From positions 1 to 35,623 of the forward strand of contig NZ_CAIY01000076.1 of assembly GCF_000350105.1 (NCBI RefSeq): a stretch of DNA of 35,623 bases. The letters run 5' to 3'. The DNA comes from Richelia intracellularis HH01 (GTDB lineage: Bacteria > Cyanobacteriota > Cyanobacteriia > Cyanobacteriales > Nostocaceae). The notes beneath the pieces were generated by a model, which saw only the letters and a list, made by a program, of their open reading frames with translations, was not told where the DNA came from and ran no database searches. Within the stretch, counting starts at the first letter, position 1. Every line of letters starts with the position of its first letter. Shown one piece after another: positions 17,987 through 30,164 of this stretch. The translations under genes were made by a program, and so were the position numbers.

Positions 17987-18522
17987 TTTCTTATCAGTAT
18001 AAAGCCCTTATTCGGTTTTTGGTTTTAAACGTACCTGAACAATCCTAAAGTAAAAATAGCTGCACATTATTATAAAAGTTTATTTATAAAAAATAATACT
18101 TACTCAGATCCCTCAGAATGAATGGGATTACTGAGAATTATTAACCCTTTTAAGGGTTGTTCACCTCCATAATATTTCCTTAATTTACCTTCTCCTGACT
18201 AAGTTGAATTCTATGACTAAAAGTCAAAGTCTCAATAGTAATCAATTATTTGTACTCTTTGAGATTTTGATCCTCACTAAAATCCAAATATTGGGTTACT
18301 ACTGCTGCACTTTCAACATGTTTAAATATCCGATAATTAAATAAAATTAGCTATCATGATAATTTCTTTTGTATCTCAATACCAAGTTGAATCTCTAGGG
18401 AAAAAACAAATTTTTAGTCGTACACATAATATCCTGGGGCAAATCACATAAAAAGATACATACTAGATTATCACCGATTATAGTTTTAATAATAAATTTC
18501 ATTATTCTATTCTTTTGATAAA

Positions 18523-18536
18523 GTATGGAGAAATAC
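18523..18536. promoter_or_regulatory. NtcA-like GTA-N8-TAC motif upstream of eno
   Basis: GTATGGAGAAATAC fits the NtcA consensus, and the dyad extends to AAAGTAT/ATACTTT. It is 250 nt before eno. No clear TAN3T -10 box follows at the canonical distance, and about a dozen such motifs are expected by chance in AT-rich DNA of this length. Confidence 0.2.
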
Positions 18537-18785
18537 TTTTACAACTTAACTAAACATTGACTAAGAGAACACCTATAAGTTAATAAATTGTGCGTATTTC
18601 AATTTGCCGGTGTAAGCTTTACTCATATTACTGTTACGGCTAGTAAATATGATTATTTCATACTAATAAGACTAAAATAAATACATGGATTTTCAGCCCC
18701 CATCTAAAATACAAAAACTATGTGCCAGTCATGGATTGTCTATACAGCTGAAATCAAAATAATCACGAATTTATACGAAAATTAA

Positions 18786-20081
<1,296 letters not shown>

Positions 20082-20136
20082 GAGGAATAGATAAGAGAAC
20101 AACAGATAAAATATTCCCCACTACTATCTCCTGATT

Positions 20137-21195
20137 CTAAGGATAGAATCCTAACTTAGGTAATCCTAGGGTTTCATCCCAACCCATCATCAAATTCATA
20201 CACTGAAGAGCTTGCCCTGCCTGTCCTTTAATTAAATTATCAATAGCTGACATGACAACTATGCGGCCTGTACGCGGGTCTGCTTCTATACCTATATAGC
20301 AAAGGTTGCTACCACAAGCCCATTTAGTTTGAGGATAAGTACCAGGATTACAAACTTTCACCCAAGGAGAATTACGATAAAATGCCCTGAAAATAGTAAT
20401 TAAATCATCCCTAACCAAACCAGGATCCCTCAGGCTAGCATAAACTGTAGATAATATCCCTCGCACCATTGGAACAAGGTGTGGCACAAATTGCACCATG
20501 ATTTCGTGTCCTGCCAACTCACTGCAAATTTGTTCAATTTCTGGAGTATGACGGTGATTAGCTACACAGTAAGCACCAAGAGAATTATCGGCCTCTGCAA
20601 GCAATATATTTATTTTTCCCTGCCTACCACCCCCAGATGTACCAGATTTAGCATCAATAATGGCAGTTCCGGGCACAATTAAACCTTGTTTAAGTAAGGG
20701 AGATAATGCCAAAAGACTAGCAGTAGGATAACAACCAGGGCAACCTATCAACTGCGCTTCAGTGATCTGATAACGATAAAGTTCTGGCAGTCCATAAACT
20801 GCTGTGGCCGCTGTTTTACAATCTTGTCTTTCTTTGCCGTACCAACTGCTATAAATTGATAAATCTCGGAATCGATAATCTGCACTTAAATCGATTACTT
20901 TACAACCTTTGTCAAGTAATTGGGGTGCTAGATGACAAGCCAATCCATTAGGTAAGGAAAGGAATACTATTTCTGCATGTTGTGCAATTATATCTGGATC
21001 CAATGTTTCAATTTGCAGGTTACACACATCTGCTAAATGAGGATAAATATCCGAAAATGATTTACCAGCGCTGCTTTCTCCACCTAAATAAGATAATTCC
21101 ACTTCTGGATGATCACTTATTAGTCTGACTAACTGAACTCCGCCATAGCCCGACGCGCCAATAATGCCAATGGGTACGCGTCTAAAATTGCCCAT
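20137..21195 (-). CDS. argC: N-acetyl-gamma-glutamyl-phosphate reductase
   Basis: Third step of arginine synthesis: NADPH-dependent reduction of N-acetylglutamyl phosphate to the semialdehyde. The 352 residues carry the Rossmann motif [13 protein letters not shown] (13-25) and the active-site Cys155 in [12 protein letters not shown]. Also present are the conserved SGTSGGGR loop and the [10 protein letters not shown] segment with the catalytic His. Length is normal. AAGGA lies 9 nt before the ATG. It is divergent from ribBA (369-nt gap) and convergent with eno. Arginine is also a precursor of cyanophycin in nitrogen-fixing cyanobacteria. No defects seen. Confidence 0.95.
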   Translation of the reverse strand: MGNFRRVPIGIIGASGYGGVQLVRLISDHPEVELSYLGGESSAGKSFSDIYPHLADVCNLQIETLDPDIIAQHAEIVFLSLPNGLACHLAPQLLDKGCKVIDLSADYRFRDLSIYSSWYGKERQDCKTAATAVYGLPELYRYQITEAQLIGCPGCYPTASLLALSPLLKQGLIVPGTAIIDAKSGTSGGGRQGKINILLAEADNSLGAYCVANHRHTPEIEQICSELAGHEIMVQFVPHLVPMVRGILSTVYASLRDPGLVRDDLITIFRAFYRNSPWVKVCNPGTYPQTKWACGSNLCYIGIEADPRTGRIVVMSAIDNLIKGQAGQALQCMNLMMGWDETLGLPKLGFYP

Positions 21196-21564
21196 GATAT
21201 AAAATCCTTACTTTAATTTTTTTATATTTAATTAATGTTTTGTACTGCTATTTGATATAGATTCTGTTACTATACAACAAAGTTGCTCGACACTTAACTA
21301 GCCAAGTTTCAATTGGAAAGTAGACAATAAATATAAAATCAAAAAAATACAAGCCCCTTGAATTGATTTTGCTGGACCTTTTCCTATCTTGGGTACTTGA
21401 AGGAAGGTAGCATAATATTTTAAGTAATCAAAGCCAATTGTAGTTAGAGATATATCAGTCATTTTATCGAATAATGGATATTGTTTTCCTGGTGTTTATT
21501 AAAAGGGTTACAATAGGCTTATAAGCACTTGTAAAAAAATTACATCTCTGAGCTGGTAGTCTAC
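21196..21564. other. Divergent intergenic region argC/ribBA
   Basis: This 369-nt AT-rich stretch must carry both promoters. I see no FMN-riboswitch-like conserved blocks ahead of ribBA and no strong dyads. Confidence 0.5.
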
Positions 21565-23304
21565 GTGTCACAATCTAATCATGAATGGCAAATACCACAA
21601 GTAGGAGAAGAAAATGTGAATCTCAATCCTCATGGTGTAGCCTTATCAAATCCCGGTTTTAAATTTGATTCGATTAATGCCGCTTTGGCTGAGTTAAAAG
21701 CGGGTAATGTCATTATTGTTGTTGATGACGAAAACCGCGAGAATGAAGGTGATTTAGTTTGTGCGGCCCAGTTTGCTACCCCCCATACAATTAACTTTAT
21801 GGCTGTAGAAGCAAGGGGTTTGATTTGCCTGGCAATGATGGGTAACCGCCTGGATCAATTAGATTTGCCTTTAATGGTAAAAGAAATGACAGATACCAAT
21901 CAGACTGCTTTTACTGTTAGTATTGATGCCGGTTCCCATTTAGGAGTTAGTACCGGTATTTCAGCAGAGGATCGTGCCCGCACCATTCAGGTTGCACTCA
22001 ATCCAGATACCAAACCAGAAGATCTACGTCGCCCAGGACACATTTTCCCTATACGTGCCAAAAAGGGAGGAGTATTAAAAAGAGCTGGGCACACTGAAGC
22101 AGCAGTAGATTTATCTCGTTTGGCTGGTCTATATCCGGCGGGAGTGATTTGCGAAATTCAAAATCCTGATGGCTCCATGGCACGTTTGCCCCAATTATTT
22201 GAATATGCTCGCTATCATCAACTTAAGATAATTAGTATTGCGGATTTAATTAGCTATCGCTTACAAAATGATTGCTTAGTAGTCCGAGAAACAGTGGCCC
22301 AATTACCCACCAAGTTTGGTAATTTCCAAATTTATGCCTATCGCCACACCTTAAATAATTCAGAACACGTTGCCCTTGTAAAGGGGAACCCAGAGCATTT
22401 TGGTAATCAGCCAGTTATGGTACGGATGCATTCGGAATGCTTAACTGGGGATGCTTTAGGATCACTGCGTTGTGATTGTCGGATGCAATTACAAACTGCT
22501 TTAAAGATGATTGAGGAAGAAGGACAGGGGATAGTTGTATACTTGCGTCAAGAAGGAAGGGGTATTGGCTTAGTAAATAAATTAAAGGCTTATTCCTTAC
22601 AAGATATGGGGCTAGATACAGTTGAAGCCAACGAACGCCTGGGTTTTCCCGCAGATTTGCGGGACTATGGTATGGGGGCGCAAATGTTAATGAATTTAGG
22701 TGTGAGAAAGATACGTCTAATTACAAACAATCCTCGTAAAATAGCTGGTTTAAAGGGTTATAACCTAGAGGTTGTGGACCGGGTTCCTTTATTAATAGAG
22801 TCTAACGATCATAATTCTAATTACCTTGATACCAAGGCAAAAAAACTAGGCCATATGCTGCTGCAAACATATTTGATCACATTAGCTCTCCACTGGCAAG
22901 ATAAACATACAGCAGTTACAGAAAATTACCAAAGATTAGAAAAACTGCGACATTTAGCGGAAATACATAATTTATTGTTGCATGAGGAAGCTCGTCCAGT
23001 TGCAGTTGCACTATTTGATAAACCCTCTTTAACAGTTCATTTGGGTTTTGATCAACCACTATTAGCTTCTCCAGATTGGTATAAGCAACCAGATCATCCA
23101 TACTTATTAGCTGTCATACAAATTTTAGACTATTTGGCAGGTTTATCTTATATACAGAAATTAGAGTTTATAGTATCCCCCGGCACTAATCCTCTAAATC
23201 ACTTGCAAGTCCAGTGTAGTAGGCAGAGCTTTTCCTTGATTCAGCTACCTTCTTCTATTTGCAACAAATTGGAAATACAGCAGATTTATAGTTTTGTTAG
23301 GTAG
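21565..23304 (+). CDS. ribBA: Bifunctional 3,4-dihydroxy-2-butanone 4-phosphate synthase / GTP cyclohydrolase II
   Basis: Supplies both precursors of riboflavin. Residues about 30-235 form the RibB domain (VDDENRENEGDLVCAAQFAT acidic metal loop, RPGHIFPIRAK, GHTEAAVDLSRLAGL). Residues about 240-440 form the RibA domain with zinc cysteines in HSECLTGDALGSLRCDCR and the RQEGRGIGL loop. A C-terminal extension of about 140 residues (from LHWQDKHTAV on) shows no domain I recognise; I recall cyanobacterial RibBA proteins being longer than bacterial ones. The start is GTG 21565, reading MSQSNHEWQIPQ, with only a weak ribosome site; homology starts near residue 30, so the exact start is uncertain. 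Confidence 0.94.
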   Translation: MSQSNHEWQIPQVGEENVNLNPHGVALSNPGFKFDSINAALAELKAGNVIIVVDDENRENEGDLVCAAQFATPHTINFMAVEARGLICLAMMGNRLDQLDLPLMVKEMTDTNQTAFTVSIDAGSHLGVSTGISAEDRARTIQVALNPDTKPEDLRRPGHIFPIRAKKGGVLKRAGHTEAAVDLSRLAGLYPAGVICEIQNPDGSMARLPQLFEYARYHQLKIISIADLISYRLQNDCLVVRETVAQLPTKFGNFQIYAYRHTLNNSEHVALVKGNPEHFGNQPVMVRMHSECLTGDALGSLRCDCRMQLQTALKMIEEEGQGIVVYLRQEGRGIGLVNKLKAYSLQDMGLDTVEANERLGFPADLRDYGMGAQMLMNLGVRKIRLITNNPRKIAGLKGYNLEVVDRVPLLIESNDHNSNYLDTKAKKLGHMLLQTYLITLALHWQDKHTAVTENYQRLEKLRHLAEIHNLLLHEEARPVAVALFDKPSLTVHLGFDQPLLASPDWYKQPDHPYLLAVIQILDYLAGLSYIQKLEFIVSPGTNPLNHLQVQCSRQSFSLIQLPSSICNKLEIQQIYSFVR

Positions 23305-23955
23305 ATTAGTATTATGATTGTGAAATTCTTGCAGCTACAACAATGAAGTCTGTCCATTATAATATTTACTGCATATGCGTAACTATTTTTCCCTGGGTAT
23401 AGATAGTTATTATCATATCGGCACTTCATGGAAATTGCATGTTTTTAGTTATCATTCCTTTCACATTCAAATTTGAACACAGCTGGTCTCTGTGAAGTCC
23501 GTGATACCAATTGACATAAGTCAAGATTATACAATTTTTGTTTTTATAGGTATCAAGAGGACCTTGAAAAGAGCTTTGAGTCTTATGAATAAAAGCCCCT
23601 AAACACAATGTAAACTTCCATTGTGATGAATTTAATATTCTTCTTCTAGAATGTCTAATTTACTTTTAATAGTGATAATGTTCTTGGCTAAGGTAAATTT
23701 CAACAGTAACACTAAGAATAGTTAATATTATCAAGTACAAGTACGGGTAAAAAGCTATATACTGGGTGGAATTTGAAGTGAAAGATACACATATTTTTCA
23801 TAGAAGGAGTAAAAGCTACTAAGTTATATTAGGAAAAATTGTACTGCCCGAGGTAATCACTACTGACATTAAGTCACTATATTTGTTACTAGCTTCAATG
23901 TTATTTCTTCTTTCCAAGAAAATCCAGTATATGGTTTGATTAATTTCACCTTGAA
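23305..23955. other. 651-nt intergenic region ribBA/typA (convergent)
   Basis: No credible gene. A 60-codon minus-strand frame (23426-23608) has no domain and no ribosome site. The imperfect dyad TGACATAAGTCA lies near 23513. No clear terminator is visible for either ribBA or typA. Confidence 0.5.
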
Positions 23956-25746
23956 TTAACGTTTTGCGAACTTCTTAGCTATTTTACGAAGACGAATTGA
24001 CTCGGGAGTAATTTCTACCAATTCATCAGGACCTATATATTCCAAAGCACGCTCTAAATTCATTTCTATAGGTGATTGTAATTGAACTAATTCATCACCT
24101 GTAGCAGAACGATGGTTGGTTAACTGCTTGGTTTTACAGACATTTAAATCCAAGTCTTGGGGGCGATTGTGTTCACCAACAATCATACCTTTATATACTT
24201 TTATACCTGGTTTAATAAAGAAAACTCCCCTATCTTCAGCATTTTTGAGAGCATAGAATGTGGAAATACCCTCTTCAAAAGCAACAAGTACACCCTTATT
24301 GCGAGCTTCAATATTACCAATCAATTGGCGATAGTCGAGAAAACTATGGTTCATAATTCCCTCACCCCTACTCATACGGATAAAATCTCCTCGGAAGCCA
24401 ATCAAACCACGAGCAGGAATAACAAATTCCAGTTGGGCTCGTCCGTTGGCACTGATATGCATATTTTGCATTTCTGCTTTTCTCTGTCCTAGACGTTCAA
24501 TACAACTGCCAACTGAATCTTCTGGCATATCAAGTACTAAAAGTTCGTAAGGTTCACATGATTGCCCATTCACTTCGCGGTAAATTACTTGGGGTTGAGA
24601 TACTTGGAATTCATAACCTTCCCGGCGCATAGTTTCAATTAAAATACCCAAATGGAGTTCTCCTCGTCCAGATACAAGGAACTTATCGGGAGAATTTGCA
24701 TCCTCTACACGCAAAGCCACATTGGTTTCCAATTCTCGGAATAAGCGATCACGAATCTGTCGAGATGTAACGAACTTACCCTCCCTTCCAGCAAACGGAG
24801 AGTCATTAACCGAGAAAGTCATTTGCAAGGTGGGTTCATCGACCTTAATTAGAGGTAAGGCTTGGGGTTGATTAGGACAAGCAATAGTTTCTCCAATATT
24901 TGCATTAGCAAAACCGGAAACTGCTACAATGAGTCCAGCAGATGCGGATTCCATTTCCACACGTTGTAAACCTTCAAAGCCCATTAGTTTTGTTACTTTA
25001 GCCTTGATAATATCGCCTTTCTCATTAATTAATGCGGCTTGTTGTCCGGCACTTATAGTTCCATTGCTTATCCTACCAATGACAATTCTGCCTAAATACT
25101 CAGAGTAATCTAGAGTAGTGACTTGTAGTTGCAAAGGTTTTTCGGGGTTGCCTAATGGTGGTGGAACATAACGAGTAATTGCCTTAAATAGAGGCTGCAT
25201 ATCTTTGGCTTCATCATCCAGATTTTCTTTTGCATAGCCTGCAAGACCAGAAGCAAACAAGTACGGAAAATCACACTGATTATCACTAGCACCCAATTCC
25301 AGGAATAAATCCAGAACTTTATCTAATGATATGTGGGGAGTTGCTTGGGGACGATCAATTTTATTTACAACTACTATTGGGCATAACTCTTTTTCCAGGG
25401 CCTTCTTTAGTACAAATCTGGTTTGTGGCATGGGGCCTTCATTAGCATCAACTATTAGAATACAACCATCCACCATACCCAATACTCTTTCCACTTCACC
25501 ACCAAAATCAGCGTGCCCGGGGGTATCTACAATATTAATCAGCGTGTTTTTATATTTAACAGCCGTATTCTTCGATAGAATAGTAATTCCTCGCTCCCTC
25601 TCAAGGGTATTAGAATCCATAACGCAATCGGGAATATCTTCCCCTTCACGGAAAATACCAGATTGTTTAAGAAGAGCATCAACGAGGGTTGTTTTCCCAT
25701 GGTCTACATGGGCAATAATAGCAACGTTACGGATAGGGAGCGTCAT
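23956..25746 (-). CDS. typA: Ribosome-associated GTPase TypA/BipA
   Basis: Translation-factor GTPase that binds the ribosome and helps assembly and stress growth. The 596 residues show G1 AHVDHGKTTL (12-21), G3 DTPGHADFGGEVERV and G4 NKIDRP. They continue with the EF-G-like domain II (GRIVIGRISNGT), domains III and V (RGELHLGILIETMRREGYEF) and the TypA-specific C-terminal domain ending RKIAKKFAKR. Length is normal and the frame is intact. The gene is alone on its strand: ribBA is convergent on one side and 2 kb of non-coding DNA lies upstream. No strong ribosome site precedes the ATG. Confidence 0.96.
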   Translation of the reverse strand: MTLPIRNVAIIAHVDHGKTTLVDALLKQSGIFREGEDIPDCVMDSNTLERERGITILSKNTAVKYKNTLINIVDTPGHADFGGEVERVLGMVDGCILIVDANEGPMPQTRFVLKKALEKELCPIVVVNKIDRPQATPHISLDKVLDLFLELGASDNQCDFPYLFASGLAGYAKENLDDEAKDMQPLFKAITRYVPPPLGNPEKPLQLQVTTLDYSEYLGRIVIGRISNGTISAGQQAALINEKGDIIKAKVTKLMGFEGLQRVEMESASAGLIVAVSGFANANIGETIACPNQPQALPLIKVDEPTLQMTFSVNDSPFAGREGKFVTSRQIRDRLFRELETNVALRVEDANSPDKFLVSGRGELHLGILIETMRREGYEFQVSQPQVIYREVNGQSCEPYELLVLDMPEDSVGSCIERLGQRKAEMQNMHISANGRAQLEFVIPARGLIGFRGDFIRMSRGEGIMNHSFLDYRQLIGNIEARNKGVLVAFEEGISTFYALKNAEDRGVFFIKPGIKVYKGMIVGEHNRPQDLDLNVCKTKQLTNHRSATGDELVQLQSPIEMNLERALEYIGPDELVEITPESIRLRKIAKKFAKR

Positions 25747-27477
25747 AAGCGCATTCGAGTTAAGATTTATATAACTTTACAATCATAGCTGTACTACAGC
25801 CATAATTAGGATTCTATGATTTTAGCTAATGATGTAACTAAACCTTAATAATTGTATCTTACTAGTTCGAAGTAGCGTAGTTGGTTTCAAAACAAAGGGG
25901 AAGGTAAATGAATTGTGATTATTTAGAGTCATTGAACAAAAAAAACTGAGGGTTGAAGTTAAAAGTCTAAGACCATATGTTTTCACAACATCACCAGTGT
26001 GCTACCTTCTAAAACAAATGGTCAATAGTGAACATTATTTGTAATAGTCTAGACATTCGATCAAAATACAATAAGGTAAACTCACAACTACTATAGTGTT
26101 TTATTCCAAACAAAATCATTATTATTAAATTAGCATGAGGTTAATATAAACCCATATTTTTTTATCTCTTACTCTTTGCTAATTTAGCTTAAGATTTTTA
26201 AGAATGAACTTTTAGTAGCAAGAGCACGAATTATTCTAATTTATTTTAGAATTCAAGAAATTAGGATAATTAACCCCTTCTAATATTACCTGATTCGAAA
26301 CTACATATATCCTGTTATTGACAAGCTAATGATGCAAACTTATTGTAAATATTATTCTTCTTCTATCTGGAATAACTTGCTTAACATATTAGAAACTTTC
26401 ACCCGATAATTTTATGATAAAGTTAATATATGTTTTCAAATCTTTTGTAACTTATGAATTTAGTAATATATCTAGACACAATCTAGGATGAGACAAAATT
26501 TGTAATAATATGTCCTTATTTTACATAAGAATAGATCGAGTCAACATGTATTATTTTTGCTTTTAATTAGATTAGTAAGGAATAATCAATACAAGGATAG
26601 CTTTCCTATTAAATAATTTTAGTTCCCAGGATGGTGATTCTTAGCTTAATGCTTAATCAGTATTTAGCATTCCCTTAATATAGTTCCTGATCCTATATTA
26701 TTTATTATTTCCCACATATTTATTTCTGGATTTTTTATTTTTAGCTTATAAATAATACCCATAATAGTTAATAAATTAAAGACTTGTATCATCTATTCTG
26801 TTATTAATTCAGTAGCTAATACTAATAGCATATAAGTAAATAAGTTATTTTTCTCTTTGCTCTCTTTTTTAATTAATTTTCATTAATAGCTTCTTTATAT
26901 GATTAAAGCTTTATTTATACGCTATAATCTCAATATTATCTATATTTATGTTTTCTACCAAGCTTAATATTTCTTGGTAGCCCTTACTTCTTATTTAGGT
27001 TAAGTCTAAACTTATATACTTGTATTTACTCCAATTAAATTAATTAAAATATTTTTATTTGTTATTATTATTATTTTTTTTGTATTAATCTTAACAGGGC
27101 TAATAAGCATAAGTATCTGAATAGTTTACAATAATTGTCAGATTTTTATACTTGGTGAGGCTTTCTTAGTGTTAGCAAACATATCCCAGATAGTTTTTAT
27201 TACTCGATGGTAATCTTTGATGAATAATTTAACTTAAATCACAGAAACTCTTAGGGGTATGAATACTACTATTACTGAAAGTTATTAATAAACATCAAAT
27301 ATTACCTTAGAAGTGAATAATTAGAGTTAGTATTTTTCCATGATATATATTTAGACGTTACAAATTTCTTCTATCAATCCATTAATTTCTGGTTAAAACA
27401 ACGAGAAGCTTGCATATAATTACATTTAGTGAATATTGTTAAATTCTTAATATTAAGCTTTTATAATAACAATTCTG

Positions 27478-27529
27478 CAATATTAATTATGTTTTTTAGT
27501 CTCTTATGAAAAAAACATAATTAATATTG
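27478..27529. repeat. Perfect 20-bp AT-rich hairpin
   Basis: CAATATTAATTATGTTTTTT (27478-27497) and its exact complement (27510-27529) surround a 12-nt loop. It lies about 230 nt downstream of chlB with no gene close by. On either strand the stem itself contains runs of T, but no separate U-run follows. Confidence 0.85.
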
Positions 27530-27703
27530 AATTAACGAGTGTGCCGAGAGTATAAATTACATGGAATAAAATCTTTCTAAGATACCTTATTTGTCTATAG
27601 AAATACCTTCAAAATTTTATAAAAGTCAATATGCATTTTTGAAAAAATATTTGTAGTGTTTTAGTTCCACCAACTATTTTCACTTTATATTTAGTTATGT
27701 AGT

Positions 27704-27739
27704 TGCCGCCCCACAAAACTGGTCTAATTTCAATAGGGC
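27704..27739 (-). terminator. Weak terminator-like dyad after chlB
   Basis: CCGCCC near 27704 and GGGCGG near 27736 can pair 20-55 nt past the chlB stop, around a loop of about 24 nt. No U-run follows, so intrinsic termination is doubtful. It is one of the few GC-rich spots in the gap. Confidence 0.3.
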
Positions 27740-27759
27740 GGATAATAACTCCCTATAGA

Positions 27760-29286
27760 TTACACCCCTACAGTTTCCTTGGCTGCATATAGAACTTCTA
27801 GGTTAATCTCTTTAAGACCTCTTTCCCTAGCAAATTTCTCAGTGTTACGCTTAACTTTCCCACGAACAAACCCAGGTATTTTGTTCAACTCAGCTAAACC
27901 ATCCTTCGTCCAGTTTAAATCCGATGTGGCAGAAATGCCTTTAGTAATAACTTCTTTTGTATCATGCCCACCAAATATTTCTAACAAATGATCTTCCATA
28001 CCAAGGGTAAATGAGTTATATACCAAATCCACTAATTGATTTGTACCTTCATAACCCATAAATGGTTTGTAACCAACAGGAAAGTCCTGGATATGAACAG
28101 GAGCAGCTATTACACCACAGGGAATATTCAAACGTTTGCCAACATGACGCTCCATTTGTGTACCAAAAATTGCTGATGGTTCCACCCTGGCAATAGCATT
28201 ACCAATTTCAGTATGGTCATCAGTAACAATTATTTCATCACAGTAATTACTGACTTGTTCCCGAAACCATTCAGAGTCATGCTTACAGTATGTTCCTGCC
28301 CAGACAACATGAATACCCATTTCCCTAGCTAAAATTTTTGTCATGGCAGCAGCATGCGTATTATCGCCAAATACAACAGCCTTTTTCCCCGTAAGGTTTT
28401 GACAGTCTATAGAACGGGAGAACCAAGCAGCCTGAGAAATATATAAGGTTTGCTCTTCAATAAATTCCTGATAATCTACATTCCCACCTAACCTATTAAT
28501 GACTTGCTGGATCCTATTGATACAATTAGCAGTATTAACTACACCCATGGGGGTAATATCTACATAGGGTATTCCAAACTCTGCTTCTAGATAATTGGCA
28601 GTCATCAAACCTATTTCTCTATAGGGAATTAGGTTAAACCAGGCTTGAGGAAGATTTTTCAATTCGTGAACAGATGCACCTTCAGGAATAACTAGGTTTA
28701 TCTGAATACCTAAATCCCCCATAAGTTTCTTCAACTCCTTACAATCATGCTGATTATGGAAACCGAGGGTGGAAATTCCAATGATGTTTACAGAGGGATT
28801 TGGAGTTTTTTCTTGTGGCAATTCCCCTTTCTTCTGGGATTTTTGCAGATAAAATCGGACAATTTGTTCTAGGGTACGATCACCAGCTTGTAGTTCATTT
28901 ACACGGTAGTGGTTAACATCAGCTAACAGAATATCCCCTTGGCAATCCATTTGTGCCCTTTCCACAAAATTGTGTAGGTCCTCTTGCAATATGCTAGAGG
29001 TGCAAGTGGGAGTCAATACAATTAAATCCGGAGTTAATTCCTGATCTTTACGGGTAATGTTATCTACCACCTTTTCCTGGGAGCCCTGTGCTAAAACATG
29101 ACGGTCAACAATACTAGCAGTAACAGGGGTAAAATTTCGTTCTCTCTCCAACATTGATCGCATTACGTTAAAGTAGTCATCTCCCAAGGGTGCATGCATA
29201 ATTGCATGAACATTTTTAAAAGAACTGGCTACTCGTAGAGTTCCAATATGTGCTGGGCCAGTATACATCCAGTAAGCTAATTTCAT
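27760..29286 (-). CDS. chlB: Light-independent protochlorophyllide reductase subunit B
   Basis: ChlB pairs with ChlN to form the nitrogenase-like catalytic component that reduces protochlorophyllide in the dark, with electrons from ChlL. The 508-residue length is normal. The N-terminus [20 protein letters not shown] is typical, and Asp36 (HAPLGDDYF) matches the unusual aspartate ligand of the shared 4Fe-4S cluster. Conserved [13 protein letters not shown] and [12 protein letters not shown] segments are present, as is the C-terminal domain ending in helix-rich residues ([20 protein letters not shown]). No chlL or chlN lies in this window, as is common where chlB is unlinked. The enzyme is oxygen-sensitive. 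Two long non-coding regions flank it. Confidence 0.96.
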   Translation of the reverse strand: MKLAYWMYTGPAHIGTLRVASSFKNVHAIMHAPLGDDYFNVMRSMLERERNFTPVTASIVDRHVLAQGSQEKVVDNITRKDQELTPDLIVLTPTCTSSILQEDLHNFVERAQMDCQGDILLADVNHYRVNELQAGDRTLEQIVRFYLQKSQKKGELPQEKTPNPSVNIIGISTLGFHNQHDCKELKKLMGDLGIQINLVIPEGASVHELKNLPQAWFNLIPYREIGLMTANYLEAEFGIPYVDITPMGVVNTANCINRIQQVINRLGGNVDYQEFIEEQTLYISQAAWFSRSIDCQNLTGKKAVVFGDNTHAAAMTKILAREMGIHVVWAGTYCKHDSEWFREQVSNYCDEIIVTDDHTEIGNAIARVEPSAIFGTQMERHVGKRLNIPCGVIAAPVHIQDFPVGYKPFMGYEGTNQLVDLVYNSFTLGMEDHLLEIFGGHDTKEVITKGISATSDLNWTKDGLAELNKIPGFVRGKVKRNTEKFARERGLKEINLEVLYAAKETVGV

Positions 29287-30089
29287 CTCAATTTTATCCG
29301 TATTTCAAGAGACAAATACTATCCTTGCAAGTTTGGAAAGCAAATGCTTTGATTGTTGTTATCGATTTTGATTCTCGCAAAACTACTAGATATCATGAAC
29401 TGTAGTTAATAGAAGTTAATTTTATGGTTACAATTCATAAATGAATGCAACTCAATAGAATTCTGAAAGACCTGAGTTACTTATGAGCAGACCTTGAGAC
29501 CGATTTAGTGAATTTGTCAAGAAACGAGAAAGTTAGTAACTAGGACATAGACAATAGATAACATCAAGCAAACATTAAATCCAGAGAAAATCACCCAGAT
29601 CTGTTTTTGTTGTAGCAGCACACGAATTCTAACTGCAAAATACTTAGTACAATTAGTCTTATATTCTATTTTTCTTCACATCAAAATTTAATTTTATGTT
29701 TGGCTTGGAGAAGCCATGACATGTGATTTAATTTCGTAGGCTATAATAAATTTCAGAATATTCTTTTGTAAGAAATATGGTATTGTCAATAAATAAATTA
29801 ATAAAGTATAGAAGAAACAATTACCCATTGTAATTTACCCTATCATAATAGACCAATTCAAGGCTTTCAATATATAGAAATACATCAATTCAATTTTTTT
29901 GGTAAGAAGTAAGAGATATATTCGGAAGTAGTTGGCAGGAGATACTAACATTATTTAGAGTAAGCTTAAGAAAGCCTAATGATAATAGGTTTAATCATCA
30001 TGAACAATGTATTGCTAAGAATAATATCCTAATTTAAATGGATTTAATATTTCTTGAACCTACAAACAGTGGGGTAATATTTACACCCA

Positions 30090-30164
30090 CTTCCTTCTGG
30101 GCTATAGGGATAAGCCTACGAAATATTGGCTGTTACCGTTCTTAGTAGCTATATCCCCAGGAAG
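30090..30164. ncRNA. Candidate structured RNA element (strand unknown)
   Basis: In a very AT-rich gap, 30090-30107 pairs with 30149-30164: CTTCCT/AGGAAG (6 bp), a small internal loop, GGG/CCC, one mismatch, and TATAG/CTATA. An inner AGCC/GGCT pair (30113-30116, 30128-30131) sits inside. The interior is richer in GC than its surroundings, as expected for a conserved RNA. It contains TACCGTTCTTAGTA, whose complement recurs at 15536-15549. I cannot assign a family. Confidence 0.35.

Larger units (their letters stand above)
17017..18785. other. 1.8-kb gene-free region upstream of eno
   Basis: No credible ORF. It holds a perfect 14-bp hairpin (17437-17469), a promoter-like site with an 18-bp palindrome (17642-17669), a 21-bp hairpin (17939-17986), a small dyad AACCCTT/AAGGGTT (18143-18158) and a GTA-N8-TAC motif (18523-18536). 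The eno promoter should lie at its right end. Confidence 0.6.
25747..27759. other. 2.0-kb gene-free region between typA and chlB
   Basis: Very AT-rich with no ORF I can support. It holds a perfect 20-bp hairpin (27478-27529), a small 8-bp hairpin CTACCAAG/CTTGGTAG (about 26955-26980), and a CCGCCC/GGGCGG dyad just below chlB (27704-27739) that may act as its terminator. The remainder looks like structureless decayed DNA. Confidence 0.6.

Noticed and set aside
23426..23608. 60-codon minus-strand ORF between ribBA and typA
   Set aside because: No domain, no ribosome site, and it sits in a convergent gap.
25331..25774. 147-codon plus-strand ORF over the start of typA
   Set aside because: Antisense shadow of the conserved GTPase domain.
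25860..25890. tRNA-like AGTTCGAAGT segment
   Set aside because: No matching acceptor, D-arm or anticodon stem nearby.
27140..27240. 32-codon protein-like patch on the minus strand
   Set aside because: Too short, bounded by stops, and frames of this length are frequent at this base composition.
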